Source of the DNA: Sthenelais limicola
Taxonomy: Eukaryota; Annelida; Polychaeta; Phyllodocida; Sigalionidae
Direction of reading: 5' to 3'
Length of the DNA: 64,000 nucleotides
Assembly (NCBI GenBank): GCA_942159475.1
Contig: OW804094.1
Location: forward strand, 129,938,755 to 130,002,754
Notes under the pieces: generated by a model
Database searches by the model: none
The model's input: only the letters and a program-made list of their open reading frames with translations
What the model was told of the DNA's origin: nothing
Program-made: the position numbers and the translations under genes
Part shown: positions 21,903 to 35,091 of the stretch, in pieces
Numbering within the stretch: the first letter of the stretch is position 1
Layout: every line of letters starts with the position of its first letter

Positions 21903-22318
21903 ACTATACCTATAACAAAAAGGCCCATAAATGGCACCAAAATATATCAAATGATATCCTGGTTTCTACACCACTTCTAAAGGTATATTATGGTATACAC
22001 CTTTACTAACCCTATACGGTCCTATAATAACATCACAATATCGTTCTGTTGAGATATGAAGATATTCCAATATTAAAATCTTAGGATGATGTACATGCAT
22101 GGGAGGATGCATGGGAGGATGTCCCCACTATTGCTAGTTTAACTGTTATTTGTCATCACATATTCTGAATGCATTCTCTGCTATTACAACAAAAATAGGA
22201 CTAATAGGACTGAATTCACCATTATACTGCAGCTGTTATTTATGAGCACCAAAACAGGTGTGGATAAAACCCTCGCAGCATATATGTTAGGACATCTTAT
22301 AGTCAAACATGGCTGTTA

Positions 22319-22405
22319 AAAAAGCGGCCGGGACTGGGATTCGAACCCATGTCACCAACACAATCTTATCATTGTTAACACTGATATAGCTATAGGATAG
22401 GTATA
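22319..22405 (-). mobile_element. tRNA-like SINE or degenerate tRNA gene
   Basis: Read on the - strand there is an A-box-like TAGCTATATCAGTG, an anticodon-arm-like stem (ACAAT-GATAAG-ATTGT), a consensus Pol III B box (GGTTCGAATCCC) and, after GTCCCGGCCGC, a TTTTTT terminator. The acceptor stem does not pair well, so it is probably a SINE head or tRNA pseudogene rather than a functional tRNA. Confidence 0.55.
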
Positions 22406-22729
22406 ACCCATGATACCTGTCACCATGAAAACCTATTTATTGTACAAATCTTTTTTTCAAGTATTGTATAAGAGCAATTCCACCAAAAGTGTGACATTTG
22501 GGTTGAAAAACAACACCTCATCCTGACATTATTTTCTGCAGAATTTTTGGATACAGGGGAGAAAAATCATCTAGTGGCCAACGAAATCCTTATTTCAGTA
22601 CCAGCACCTCTTTAAAAAAACGAATGTTTCATATCCAAACCACCGTTTAAAAAATATTAACCAGTAATTTCGGGGGGAAAATCATTATTCATACATTTTT
22701 TGCCCTGTTACTAATAGTCCAACTTTTCT

Positions 22730-22995
22730 CTCCCTCTCCCTCATCTCTCTTGCCCTCCCCCATCCCCTCTCCCCGTCCCTCCCCTCCAGCTTTGCTGCCC
22801 CCTCCCCCTTCCCTCCCCCTTCCTCCCACCCCCACCACACACACATACCTATCTATATATAGTTTGTCCCATGATTATACTCTTTCTCCTCTCCCTCCCA
22901 CCTGCTTCACTCTCTCTTTCCCCCTCTCTCACTCTCTTTCTGTCATGTACCACCACCGCCCTCTCCCGTTCTCCCCCCCCCCCCCCCCCCCCCCA
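22730..22995. repeat. CT/C-rich low-complexity block ending in a 22-nt poly-C tract
   Basis: Pyrimidine-only stretches (CCCTCCCC, CTCTCTCT) culminate in C22 at 22973-22994. The Pro/Ser-rich open frames here are composition artefacts. Confidence 0.85.
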
Positions 22996-23049
22996 CTCTC
23001 CACCTCTAAAACAAAAAGAGTACTGTCAACATATTAATGTTCACGACGT

Positions 23050-23250
23050 ATTTAGTTTCGCTATTTTCGCGCACCCACCATTGTGGGCGAAAATAAATCC
23101 TGCGTGGCGTGAAAGGTATAATTATTGCATAAACAAGGTGTGGGACTTCCTTGCTGCGTGAATTTAAATCCGCGCGAAAAGGTGTCAAAGTACGTTGTGC
23201 GCGAAAGTACGTTGTGCGCGAAAATTTATCTGCGCGAAAAGAAATACATT
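23050..23250. repeat. Cluster of GCGCGAAA-type motifs
   Basis: GCGCGAAA or near matches occur at least four times on the + strand, including an exact tandem GTACGTTGTGCGCGAAA (about 23191-23224). A reverse-orientation TTTCGCGC occurs near 23063. Such motifs are common in dispersed invertebrate repeats; the family cannot be named here. Confidence 0.6.
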
Positions 23251-24117
23251 TACAGTAACTTGTACATTACAGAGACGCTGTATGCTTTAGAAGGTGTATA
23301 ATGATATGTTCTCCCCTCTACACCCTCATAAGTCACTCGCAAGGAGTTAGAGCTAGTTAGTAAGACACTGCTAAGAGGCCTCTAAGATTCTATTCTGCAA
23401 TGCACAATCCTGTGAAAGCCATCATAGTCGTAACTTTAAGAGCAAGTTATGAGTCCTGTAAGACACAATCTTGTCGAATATAGGAAGACATTATTTAAGC
23501 ATACATCTAGGATAAATTTAAGCCATTTTAACATTACATTTAACAATATCGATTATAGTAACATTTAACTTCATCATACGTGCATAACTATATAATACAC
23601 ATATGGTTCCATCTGGTGGCAGTCTTGGTAATCAATCTAACCTACTACCAGTATGTGTGCATGATATACATACAATTATTTAACATAGCAATCACTTATA
23701 AATTCGGCACGTTAATGAGGTATACATAGTACATAAAGGTGTGTGTAGGTGTGTAGTTGTGTGTGTGTTTTAAGAGCATCCAAATACTGATCTTCCTTAA
23801 TGCTTGATATCAATGTATGAGTCATTCTCTCAAACGGACAGCCATTAATTTTAGGAGGTCAAAACGAACAAATTCATTGATTATTAGTTACTGTTACGAT
23901 AAATTGTATTTTATAATTCACTATATATAACATTACATATAGTGAAATATAGAACTCTACAATGGAAGTTAATGCACAAGCAATAGGCAAAAGGCAATGT
24001 GTTTAATATGGATATTAATATGCAACATGAAACATAAAAAAATACACAACCATACCTTTCAATACTTTCGACAGGACAAGACTTATGACTACTTATGAAA
24101 AAAGTTATGACTGAAAG

Positions 24118-24172
24118 TTGTCACGGTGACAAGATAATTGTCACGGTGACAAGATAATTGTCACGGTGACAA
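24118..24172. promoter_or_regulatory. Three tandem 15-bp palindromes spaced by GATAA
   Basis: TTGTCACGGTGACAA occurs at 24118-24132, 24138-24152 and 24158-24172, separated by GATAA. Each is symmetric except for the centre and contains TGTCA/TGACA half-sites, the core bound by TALE homeodomain factors such as MEIS/TGIF. GATAA resembles a GATA site. It lies about 380 bp upstream of the ATG of the candidate small gene. Regulatory function is inferred. Confidence 0.6.
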
Positions 24173-24179
24173 CTTTATA

Positions 24180-24245
24180 AACGCGGCCGTTAAGACGGTC
24201 TTTGTCAGTGGCACGGGTGCCCTGGCACCGGGCACGGGGCACCAC
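24180..24245. other. GC-rich patch with GGTGCC/GGCACC palindrome
   Basis: Immediately follows the triple palindrome. Contains GGTGCC-ct-GGCACC and repeated GGGCAC, and stands out in GC content from its surroundings. Probably part of the same regulatory block. Confidence 0.45.
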
Positions 24246-24495
24246 TTATTATGAACGCCACCCCTGATCCCGGTAAGACAACGGCCTCGATTTATTGCAT
24301 TCCAATAATCGGGACAGGACTACAATCAAACGGAGGGTATTCCTGACGCGCAGGCGCGGCTGAAAATGGGTCATTATCTCCCGTCTAGCAATGATCCAGC
24401 TAGGTAGAGGTAACTTTATTGACAAGGCGTGTGCATATGAGATATTGGCAACAATGCTTCACTGAGCCTGAGGGCTCAAAATGTGGTTAATAGGA

Positions 24496-24503
24496 TATAT
24501 AAT
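24496..24503 (+). promoter_or_regulatory. Candidate TATA box
   Basis: TATATAAT lies 59 bp upstream of the ATG at 24555. A CCAAT occurs near 24301. Placement fits a focused Pol II promoter with a short 5'UTR. Confidence 0.4.
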
Positions 24504-24554
24504 ACACGCGTGCTTCCGTTTTCCATTTATAACTCACATACTACAGCTCATACA

Positions 24555-27500
24555 ATGCGGGCACTTCTGGCAGGTAAGTATGGTTAATAAAAACTATAAT
24601 ATATGTGTCCAAAGAATTGACTATAGCGCATGAATAGTCCATTCTACTGGAGCTACAGGGGACATGACATCGAAGCATTCATATTTGGCCATTTTGTGAC
24701 CATAGCCATGCAAGTTTTAAGAGCGGCCGTTCAATCATTCTTCTATCCTCATTGTATCAGTGAATTGTGCACTGGCAATAAATTACAAATGCATCGACGC
24801 CTCCTCCATCGTCTTTCACATCACGTTTATTTGCAGTGAATTTCAAATATCGATCTGCCCGTCACAAGATGATGAATGACCAGAGGAAGCTGCAGAGGTT
24901 TGTCCGTTTATTCCTGCATATCGGATGTGCATTCTAGTATAAAAAGGGACATACACACATTGCTAGCTGAATACAGATGTTTTTATATTAAAGCCCTGAG
25001 AGACAGAGGAGGAGATAAAGACCCTTTAATGTTATAGCTCTAGATGCTCTCTGATGCAATACTCCTTAGGGGTTATAGGGACCTACAAATAGGCAGGGCA
25101 TGTATCGAACGGTCATTAACCACAGACCGAGTCGGTTGCCAATGGTCTGGCATATTCATTCCAAGTTATGTACAGGACAATGGTTTTACATTCTGCTCCA
25201 ACCCTCATGTACGATTGGCAAATCAATACTGTATGGAACGCATAACTGGCATATTCAAGGCACGGCTCGAGAGGGCTTTAACCTATTTAAAATTTTACCA
25301 TTACCATTAATGGAATAGCGGGAGAGATTACAACGGTATTTAACGCCGCGGTGGGACACTCTAAGGGGTGTAGGATCCCACTCGTATGGCTCATAATGCC
25401 AATCAGTGGAAGTAAGCGGTCAAAAATAATGAGCTGAGAGATCGACATAATTGGCACTCGGGAGGAGAGGCAGACGACAATTGAGCAAAGGCAGGACCGC
25501 AGAAATCCTCAAAATTTGGGGTCAGGAACCGGAAGTATAGTGATGATCATGTGACCTCGGTGGTGTTGTTATTGATCGCCACCAGGAGGCGAGTTGCAGT
25601 CATGTGGGTCCAGCTCTTGCTTGGTCTACTGGGGCTAAAACTGGACCAAGATTTATGGCCTGGCAATGGCGGCCAAGACGCTGCCAAAGACATGGGGGAA
25701 AATCGCAAATTATGTCTGGAGAATACACATCACGTCCAGCGCACGCCCTAGCCGCCGCTCCTTATACCACTGAGTGTTGTTATTTACAGAAAAGATGACT
25801 TTAGCTTCGATCCCAGCAAACCTCCAGAGAAAACCCAACCCATGCCCCACTACTATACGACACCAACCTGACAATGGGTTCACTCCCTGCCCTTCCCTCC
25901 TCCGGGCCGCCAATGCTTTTACTTAAGGTTTCAATACAGTGAATGCAGGTCAGACCCAAGCAACTCCTATCGACAAAGTATAAAAATTGCCGATAAGGCG
26001 TTAGGATGGAGGGACAATGATTAAAAGATCATAAAAGGAAAGCAAGGGAATGCTCTCTTTCCAGACAATGCCACTCATTGGGAGTGGTCACCTCTCTTCA
26101 TCCATTAACTCGACACACGTTTTGTGTGAGACAGGCCCCGGAGAAAGCCTTGCTTTAAATGACTTCTCGGGAAGTATTTGTCTCAATTAAAGTGTCTGAA
26201 TCCAATCTGCATAAGACGATTGTGTCAGTCTAGGTATGAATTTGCCCACCCATTAAGACGACTTAATGAAGACAATACGGAATCTAATTGCCGCCTTTAT
26301 CGATTTTCTCGCATACTGAGCTAATGGAAATACAGTGTTAAATTCCCAACTCATAACGTATGCGATAGATAAGTTCCCACCGCGTTGATTAGCCAATTGA
26401 GATCAGCGGGCTGAGTAACTCAACCAGCCCCATGCTCAGAATTCATTCTCCTATACGAACCTGCATGCCCATCCCATCCTGTACTATAGTGCTACAGCAT
26501 TCTACCGGTTGATGAATGTTGAAGGCTTACCTCCTGCTCGTATTAGGAGCTTATTAATCCAATTAATATCTATAGAGCAGGGCTTTTATTCAGGAGGTAT
26601 TTTTTCATCAGCTCTGGCATTAGGGGCTGCTGCTTAGGTTTGAGGGAAAAGGAAGGGCTGCATGGTTGGGCCTGTCTACATACTTCCTGCATTATGTTCA
26701 ATGATAAAAGCATCAGTATGGTAGAGCTTGTTTGCAGGATTATTAACGATGGTATGCCAAATGTACCCCCAGATCGGGAAAGCCGCGAAAGGAAAGCGGA
26801 AACTGCTGAGGAAGCAAGTGGACGTCCAACGAAACAGCAAAGCTTAGGTGAGAAATGGCACCCACAATGGACATAGATAAGCTGGAGGTTTAGCTGTGTG
26901 TTTGTTCTGAAAGATCTATGGAGTCTTGGGGGTGCACACAGGTACAGAGCAAAACTCAGGCCATTCCTCTTCTCGAGACGTCAGTGTAAATTGTCCCGTC
27001 CATGACTAGGCCTATACCCCATGACAAAAACATTGTCTAGCTAACCGGATGGCATTATGGGAAAGTGATGTTGCTTTCATCCAGAGAAAGGCATACAAAT
27101 TTCAGAATGGAAACGCACGAACAACTCAGTGGAATCCATCTCGTCTAACTTATCACAAGAGAAATGTGTTCATATACAGAATTCTATTGACAGCCGGCAA
27201 GGGAAATAATATTTACTCACTATAGGCCCCATATCATAGAAATGTATTTTGCTTATTTTGCCATATATTTCTCTAAGATGGACTAGATATGGAGACCGCA
27301 GGCGTCCATCCATAGTCCAGACCTTCTCTGACATATAGGAGATTTCCCTAGGGGCAATGAGACCAGGGAAATCCAGGTTAATAAATAGAGCTGGCAGGTT
27401 TTATTGTAGGTATAAGTGGTAAATTTGGCCTCCAGTTAAGTCTATCATACCATATGACGGGCTATATTTTCTCTGATAACATAGCTCCTCTGGTAATAGT

Positions 27501-27624
27501 GGAAACATAAACATCCAGAACTAGCAGCCTTTTCTCTCTTTACAGAGAGAGGGATAATACATAGGTATTTAAAGCTTATTTTGCATCTAGATATACATCC
27601 TAGTGTATGGATATGTGTTCTTTA
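24555..27624 (+). CDS. Candidate small spliced gene of unknown function (tentative)
   Basis: Proposed exons are 24555-24573 (ATG CGG GCA CTT CTG GCA G, then consensus GTAAGTA), 24837-24897 (after tttatttgcag), 26738-26847 (after tttgcag, ending G|GTGAGA) and 27546-27624 (after ctctctttacag). Phases 1-2-1 match at each junction, giving about 90 aa without a stop until TAA at 27622; ATTAAA follows at 27632. The third exon encodes a charged segment (PPDRESRERKAETAEEASGR). I recognise no family. Alternatively exon 2 may be terminal, reading through to TAG at 24935. Each junction is plausible, but matching phases by chance are quite possible. A non-coding RNA would also fit. Confidence 0.3.
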
Positions 27625-30600
27625 ATGTACCATTAAATTGTACAAAAGGAATACTATCTCTAAAATCATACAATACGCCCGGAGAAAGTAGCTGTAATTC
27701 CATGTATAGTAGCCCACACTTTATCTTCTATTTTATGGGTGATATAAATCTGCCCAGCCATTTTCGCTAAGCTTTAAACAAGCTAGTTTCCAGTCGGTAC
27801 ATTAGCAGTGGAACTTCAGAACGATAAACTTCGTTTAGTATGAGGCAAGAGCATTGCAAGACAACAGCAAATGGAGATGTTGTTTATTTGAACAATATCA
27901 TGAGCAGAGTCTTGGATATGTGACCACTCAGGCAGTCGGCAGTTAATCTTCCAGCAAGTTGATCGCTCACATACGTCACATCTTTTTAGACGGCGACCAT
28001 GCATTGCACAGCTAGGATTCCATGTCCCTTGCCTACATATGGATGTCCCTTCAAGCGTTGAGCATTATACGATGCAACCTATATACAGTAGGGAAGTGAG
28101 TGAGTATGGGAACGAATGAGAGTGAGTGAGTGAGTTAGCGAGTGAGTGAGTGTGTGAGTGAGTGAGTGAACGAGAGCTGCTCGAGCCAAGATATGAGGAC
28201 TATTTGGTCTAGCAATGTCATAAACAAATCGCGCTGCCATTTGAGCCTATAATGATCCATAGAAAGATCCACTCGCGTTTCTATCTGATATCGACAATGG
28301 GTGTATCGTATCATCTCCAACCAATACTTTAGACATGAAATACATGCATGCAAGCCTTACAATAGCAGGGTAAATATAGAACGTGGGAGTAGACGCTAGA
28401 AACGAACACGCTGTCAAGAGTGTCCCTAGATAGACAAATGGAATTATTATATGTCCCTCTTGCCAGCGCTACGTTCAATATAAAAACTGAAGTAGGGGGT
28501 ACACAGCAAAGTTACCAGTGCTCTCAGATGAAAGGCGGAGATGTGTGAGAATTATTAAGGAAGTGGGATAGATATATGCGGTCCACAAGGAGTTGCTTAC
28601 AGCATTATCTGGGTAATGTATATGAAACGTCCTAGGCTTGGGAAATAGTCCCGACGTACGTCTTAGCCACTAGCAAAGAATTATCACCCAAGTTTTTCTT
28701 TCCTTGTGAGAGTGGTACAGAAGAAAAGAGACATTCGTCCGGGCCATTTGCTCACTTTCGTGCTTATATCGTGTTCGCACGATTACCTTGTCTAGGTTGG
28801 CTCTCTATGCCATCTCCACCTCCTAGACTTGCTATATATATATATATATGTACATATCGTCAAACACATTCATTAGTGCTAATGGTCAGTTCTTAAAAGC
28901 ACTGGAAGTACTATTGCGAGCGAGCTAGAACGGGCGTGGAACATTCGTCTATACTTTCTCCTCCTTTCCAAATCCCGGGCAATAATCTTATCTGGAAATG
29001 TATCGATCGGTGTAAACAAAGGGGGAACATAAAGGGCTACAGACTGTGAAAGACAAATATTAGTGGGCAGCCTAATAAAGCGGAAAGACTGAAGTATAGC
29101 GAAGACAGGTAACGAAGGCAACATAGCCAATTTGGAGGAAGCCCTAGAAGAAACTAAAGACCAAAGAGGGGTAGGCTATATAGCCGAGGCAGGGAAGCGG
29201 ACGCTCAATATTTGGATCTATGTAGAATTAGCATAACGCTTGGGCAAAGAGACCATGTCTCGAGCCTTATCCGCGGGGCTTTGTACACGCCAAGTTTACA
29301 TAGGATATAAGGAGCCGAGGCTCAAGGGGGACGGTTCGAGCTAAATAATTTAGTAAGAGTTTAGTGTTCATTTCACCCTAATCCCTTACTAAACGGATCC
29401 ATTGGGCCTGAGCCAGGGCTACGCATTTGCATAAGTCACGTGCAGTCAAGTGAAGTGAACATGGCTCCTATCACTCACATTGAGAGCACATGGAAGCTCT
29501 CCCCGAAGCTCTCGCCGAATATTGCAAATGTCAAATTCGTGAGGTCCTAATGGTTTATGTTTCATGACTGTCAAATATATAAGTATACGGTTCCTGCTAT
29601 CTCAGCTGTATTGAAGGCATCATGTCTTTGCATTCATGAAGTGAACAAATAAAGGAACATTAGCACGTGTCCAGAGAGTGAATCCAGCCACATCATAAGC
29701 TAAAGGGAATGCTCTACCATGGAGATATACAGTGTATGTGATCGATGCTAATAGCTTTGATATCAGGGCAAACCAAGCCAGATATATGTAATATATTGCC
29801 ATTTCTTACCCACGTTTCAAAGTAACTGGTCCCAATTTGCACATATTATCAAGCCCCTGAGGACCAGTTGTAAGGTAATGGATTTACTGTCTCGCAGGTC
29901 AAGGGAGATATAAAATTAAACACAGACCTCCAGGATGAGACGCCCTGGAGCGGTTTCACAGGGTCAGGGCTTTTTGATAAAAGGGTCGAAGACATGAGCC
30001 GAAAGAGCGCAGGCAATATCATTTCCTCTAGCCCCTAGGTAGAATCCATATTAATTCTGAGCAGACATGACCTCTGAAGGGAGACGAACATATATTTATC
30101 TCTATTCCCTGGACGACCGGAATCGAATAATACGTTATTACATATATACCAGGTCACCAAGTAGGGCATGGTGACTTGCGAAACACCCGCATTCATAATA
30201 CAAAGGAAGGTAATCTATTCTTCTGTGCTTGATGGAAGTTAGCCAAATAACCTTATTCGATTAATTCACATCTATCTATATAAATATTAGTATCCTTCCC
30301 CCAAAGGCATACCATCATCATCATCATCACCATCAGCGAGGTGGGTGGGTGATAACGATGCATGAACACCTCCAAACTAAGATGAGATAGCTTTGGTAGG
30401 TCTAATTCCACGCTCCTACTCATAAACTTGGAGGAGTAAGGACCAGCCAGTTACTAGAGATAATTAGGTTATGATCTGCCTTGATTTAATTAGGTCGATA
30501 TATGACACACGCCAATAGATCAGCTCATTATATTGAGCTCATGCAGCGATCATGTCATGCAACGGATCATATTCTGTTTTCAGCTCCAGTCCATGGGCGC

Positions 30601-33600
30601 ATGCAGCGTCCGCCATGCAATGGATCAGTCCAAATGATAATCCCATGGAATCCACCAATTTGGGATGATCTAATATCTGATATAACTCAAAGGGATATTG
30701 CCACCGATGTTGACTCTGATTGGAAGGGCCGGCAGTCTTGTCTTTGTTGGTGGTGGTCTCATTGCTTCTTTACTTTGGAACTTTGCCAAAAAGAAATTCA
30801 CCGAGTTATATTACTCGCCGAATTCGGAGCCAGGAGCCGAAAAGAGGTCCCTCCTATCCGATTGTGTTCACAAATAATAATGCCTTGGCTTCTGATGTCA
30901 TTTCTAGTCCAAAGTGGAAATGATAGCGACCGAATAAAAATCAGTTAATTTACGTGTGCTGCGATGTTCAGCACCTAAGCGGAAAAGGAAGATATTCATT
31001 TTCATTCCGCAGCACTTTGAGTTATCTGATAACATAAAAATGCCCACTAGGTTCCATAAGGAGTCCTTTCGCAGTTGTTCGACTATTCGTAACTGTATCG
31101 TATTTCAAATGTACAAATGACGCCGCATATATTAATAGTGTTGGTGCATTTAACCGCATCACATACAAAGTATATTTTTAAATGGGGGCATTGCTATTTA
31201 CAAGTGCAAACACCTTAACATTTTATGACAGAATGCTTCATTTTTATGTTTTATTCAAGACCTTTGAATTCTATAACTGACCTTATTACTTGGTCAGCCT
31301 TTAGAATATATAATTCTATGGACACTTTGGCAACATGGTGATAGAAACGAATACAATCTCTGAAGAGTATGTATAAGACGTGTATACATGCATGTGCTAA
31401 TTTGCTAGACCAACGGGTATAGAAGAGAATGAAGAATCTATATTATTCTCATTGGCTGGACTAACGATTTTCTAACCCGTATTATTTCCCACGTGTGGAA
31501 GGCATACACATTCACATGGGACAGGTATTGTCAATACAACCCGAACAATGAACTACTATTTGACCCAATAGATGGCCAACCAGGGGAAATCTGCTAACAA
31601 ATTATTTGTTCGCAAATAAATAAATACTCCATGCAATTGATTCCTTGTTCTCCTTTCCCCTTAGTAAATAACACGGCAGTTATACCCAAGATGGTTATGT
31701 AATCGAAGCACAATCGAGCGAAATCTTTCAATTGCACTTCAGCCTGTAAATGATTGGGCTCCATTCACAGGAAATGCTGTGCCTTTTCTACTTCTAATTG
31801 ACCTTAGGCTTAATTCACTAGCTGAATTGCAGAGGATATATCAAATATAAGTGAACTATGTAGAGAGGACCTCACCACCCCTCAGAACCACCTACAGAAC
31901 CAGCACACCATATATTTATATATCTCTGATAGTAATATCTCTGAAGATTGTTCTATTCGGGGTGATTCTGATGACACTAATTATTCCAGGGCATTCATTT
32001 CCTAAGCATGTTCCTGCCATCCAAAAATAATGTTTTATTATTAATTATTTCCTAACTTTCATCAGCGAAAGGCTGAAAGGAAGCATGACAACGAATTAAA
32101 GTTATTTAAACCCACATATATGATTTATAGATTTAAAATCAATGTTTTTCTAAAAACTGTCAATGGAATACCTAAATGCTAATCGATATTTGAAGCTTTT
32201 TGGGGTTATTATGGTATTGATCCCCCAAACCCCATCAGGACTTGTTCTTTTATAAAGTTTTGTTCATCAATTATTCAGAAGGAGGGCTATTAATGAGAAG
32301 GACTTCGTAAACCATACATCAAACGAGCCTTGGGAAAAAGTCTTCTGACATTCTGTTTGGCGACTTCTGATCGATGTGGGAATTTCATAATTAGGAATCG
32401 ATTAAGTAGGCGTATGCACACATTCGATATCAACTTGAGACTCCCTTCTCGAAGACTTCAGTCGCTCCTTAGTCATTATGGACTCGATTGCCAGAGAGCT
32501 AGTTCGCGCTAAATATATTGATCGCAGAGAAATGAGATCACTCAAATGCAAAGACGGAATTATATTAACTAATAATTAACTCAAGTATTCGCCATGGATC
32601 TTACACCAAATGCCCCTGTATCAAAAACACCAAGTGTACGAGAGACAGTATGATTAGTAACGTCTTTAATTTCCCTTTCAATGCCAAATCCTTCAGTCGT
32701 CTGAATTACAAGCGTGAAAATAAGTCGCAGCTTTAAGATGTGCATTGATGATCCATCCTCGCTTATATTGATTATCGTTGACAATCTAGAAGACTTTTTA
32801 CATTAATCAAAGCTTTGGGAACCGACCGCGAGCAAGGCTGTGCGGATTACGGCCAGGTTTCAATCGCCAGTGGCGAAAAACTTCAAAATGGGGGATGGAG
32901 ACCTTAATGTTACGGTTCACTCTGTGGGTCTTGATTATGAGTGAATTATTTGCGAGAGATGGCTTTTCAAAGACGTTAAGTCCCCCCTCTCCTATCAGGC
33001 CCTTAAAAATACCACAGGCTTGATTACAAAGTAGCGTCTAGAGATGAGGCCCCTTAAGGACTGGATGACATGCAAGTCGGACATGACAGTTTCTTACCAA
33101 AGCGAACTCTTCTATCGATCTTCCAATTTGACAAAAGTTACCTTCCCCCTCTTTCGCTCAGCCCCGAGGCATTCTGTAAAATAGTCGTTCCTTAAATTGC
33201 CAATTTGGTGTAAGATCCCAGTTAGGACCGCGGGCTCTGAATCTAGAAAAAAACTGCAAGCGACCCGAACGCTATTCTCATGGAATAGGCCCCAGTAGAC
33301 TAGACTTAATCGGATACTGCCTAATCTATCATGTTCTCGGGGATTCGGGGCAAACTGGTTGCAAATTGTTCGGCAAGTACATAAATAATACAATTTAATT
33401 TGAATAATTCGCCCGCTCGCACAACAAGCCCCAGTTGGGTCCAGCGCCAAGGAGCGTGACATACAATACAAGGTAGGGCCGTTCCGTTGCAGCGCACCTG
33501 TCCCCGTGCAGCGTTTTGCCACTGCCCATTATTACAGGCGACGGATCCAGTGACCGGTTGGGCTCGTGCCTTGTCCAGCCAAACCTCAGTCATTAGTAGC

Positions 33601-34370
33601 CAGTGTCATCAGATTTCCACTTCTTAATCAAGTCTGATGGCCGGCTGACAAGCCGAAGGCACTTTTTGTCTGGGACAGGATTTAATGGGGAGGCTGTGGT
33701 ATTCAGCTACAGCCTCTTTGAAGAGCAAAGCTCTACCTGTATTGTAGACAGTGTAGTGGTGCTGAGCCCACACTACGCTCAGCAGACAAGATAGGAGACT
33801 AGCAACTGGCTCATCGAATGGGTGCCAGCGGGCCTATGAAACCAAATACTTTTCCTGGTCGCCCGCGGGGCCAACGATCGAAATACCGGTACAGATGTAT
33901 TTCTAAATATGTTGTCCTAATACGGTAACGTTCGATTTGACTCAGCTGAGCTTACTTTAAGCGCAAGGATTAAAAGCCTGGACCTACCTCCTTCAGGACA
34001 TCCTGGCCCGTACAACCGCTATGGCGAGTATGATAGGACGTAAAATACAGCTCGATAATACTCGTCATACGAAACGGAAAGCGTGTGATTGACTTGGCGC
34101 GCTCGGGCCGCGTTCCACGCTTGTCAGTGAATCAGGAGCCGGCTCAAGCTCATACAAGCCCCATGTATGTATTTGAGCAAATATCTAGCCAATGTATATA
34201 ATGTAATACCTACCGTAAATGACATAATAACTTCAGCATAGGGGAATGTTTGTAGGGAGGTCCTCCAACACTGACGATGGTCCTTCCCTCCACTGTGTTA
34301 GTAGTATAATAATTGACAGTTTAACGTAGGGGCTATCTCCTTGGGTGCCCAACTTCTCTCTGACTCTGGG
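27625..34370. other. Long stretch without supported genes
   Basis: Sequence is complex with few repeats. Open frames up to 148 aa (30502-30948) and 136 aa (33112-33522) show no domain or convincing splice context. It contains (GTGA)n at 28090-28172, a short (CAT)n at 30310-30330 and a (TA)n near 28833. Confidence 0.5.
28090..28172. repeat. (GTGA)n microsatellite
   Basis: Imperfect GAGT/GTGA tetranucleotide repeats. Confidence 0.9.
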
Positions 34371-34379
34371 AATATAACT

Positions 34380-34916
34380 CTCACTCTCTCTCTCTCTCTT
34401 GCTCTCTGGGAACGGGAGTAGTGTTGATGTTTGAATTCAGGTGAATGATCCTATATACACACTCAGCCGGGGAAGTGTGGGTGCCCCTTCTCCAGACCTC
34501 TCGGCCTTGCTGTAGTGGACTGCATTTATGAAGTAGTAGTATTATAGTAGTGGTAGCGCTATAGTTGTTGGGTAGTAATAGTATTAGTTCTCTCCCCAGA
34601 GATTCTGTCACATGGAGATTCCCTGTTGTGATCCTGAATGGTAATCCCCCTCTCTCTCCCTCTCTCTCTCTCACTGGTCAAACTGTGTTAAGTGTCTCCC
34701 TATCCTTGTCTTGTTATATTTTGCAGGTCCGAACCGGGTCTGAACTAAATGAGCGCAGTGGAGAGGAGTGAATGGAGAGGAGTACTAGCAGTGGCCTGAG
34801 AGGAGGAGGTGGCGGAGGAGGAGGAGGAGAAGGAGTAATACGAACTAAGAGGAGGGAGGAGTTGGACGGAGGAGCGCTTTCTTGTACTATACGAGGTGCG
34901 AGGTGCTGAGTGGAGC
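34380..34916 (+). promoter_or_regulatory. Likely promoter / 5'UTR region of the STELLO-like gene
   Basis: It contains (CT)n at 34380-34402, CT-rich blocks near 34650-34675 and a purine-rich GGAGGAGG block (34767-34870) directly before the predicted ATG at 34917. No TATA box is evident. Pyrimidine and GAGA-type tracts are common in such promoters; the assignment is positional. Confidence 0.35.
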
Positions 34917-35091
34917 ATGTGGCGATGGTCGTGGTGGCAGCGCCGAGTGCGCCGATGTTGGCCGGTAGCAGTCGTCCTAGCAACCTGCATCAGTCTCCTA
35001 CTCCTTGCCTCTCGATTGGTGTGTGTGTGTTGTGTGATCATCTCCATAGATTTGTATACGCCGCCGCCGCCGTCGCAGTCGCAGTCGCGCG
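34917..35091 (+). CDS. STELLO-like gene, signal-anchor exon
   Basis: MWRWSWWQRRVRRCWP is followed by about 20 hydrophobic residues, and then, if the donor at 35091 is used, a Pro/Ser/Gln stretch encoded by a CCG/CAGTCG repeat. The donor CGCG|GTGAGC is phase 1, while exon 36700 needs phase 0. A weaker donor, TTG|GTGTGT after 35018, is phase 0. Confidence 0.6.

Larger units (their letters stand above)
20421..24117. other. Repeat-rich intergenic region upstream of the Myb/SANT gene
   Basis: It carries the first exon's upstream part and promoter of the Myb/SANT gene (limits unknown), a MITE, a GGGCC-rich minisatellite, poly-C tracts, a CT/C-rich block (22730-22995), a tRNA-like element and CGCGAAA repeats. 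I see no protein-coding exon. Confidence 0.55.

Noticed and set aside
22750..23161. Pro/Ser-rich + strand open frames
   Set aside because: Product of the CT/poly-C low-complexity block.
30502..30948. 148-codon + strand open frame
   Set aside because: No recognised domain; partly built on a local GCATGCAGCG/CATGCAAYGGATCA repetition; consistent with chance.
33112..33522. 136-codon - strand open frame
   Set aside because: No domain, no splice context; a second frame on the same strand is equally open.
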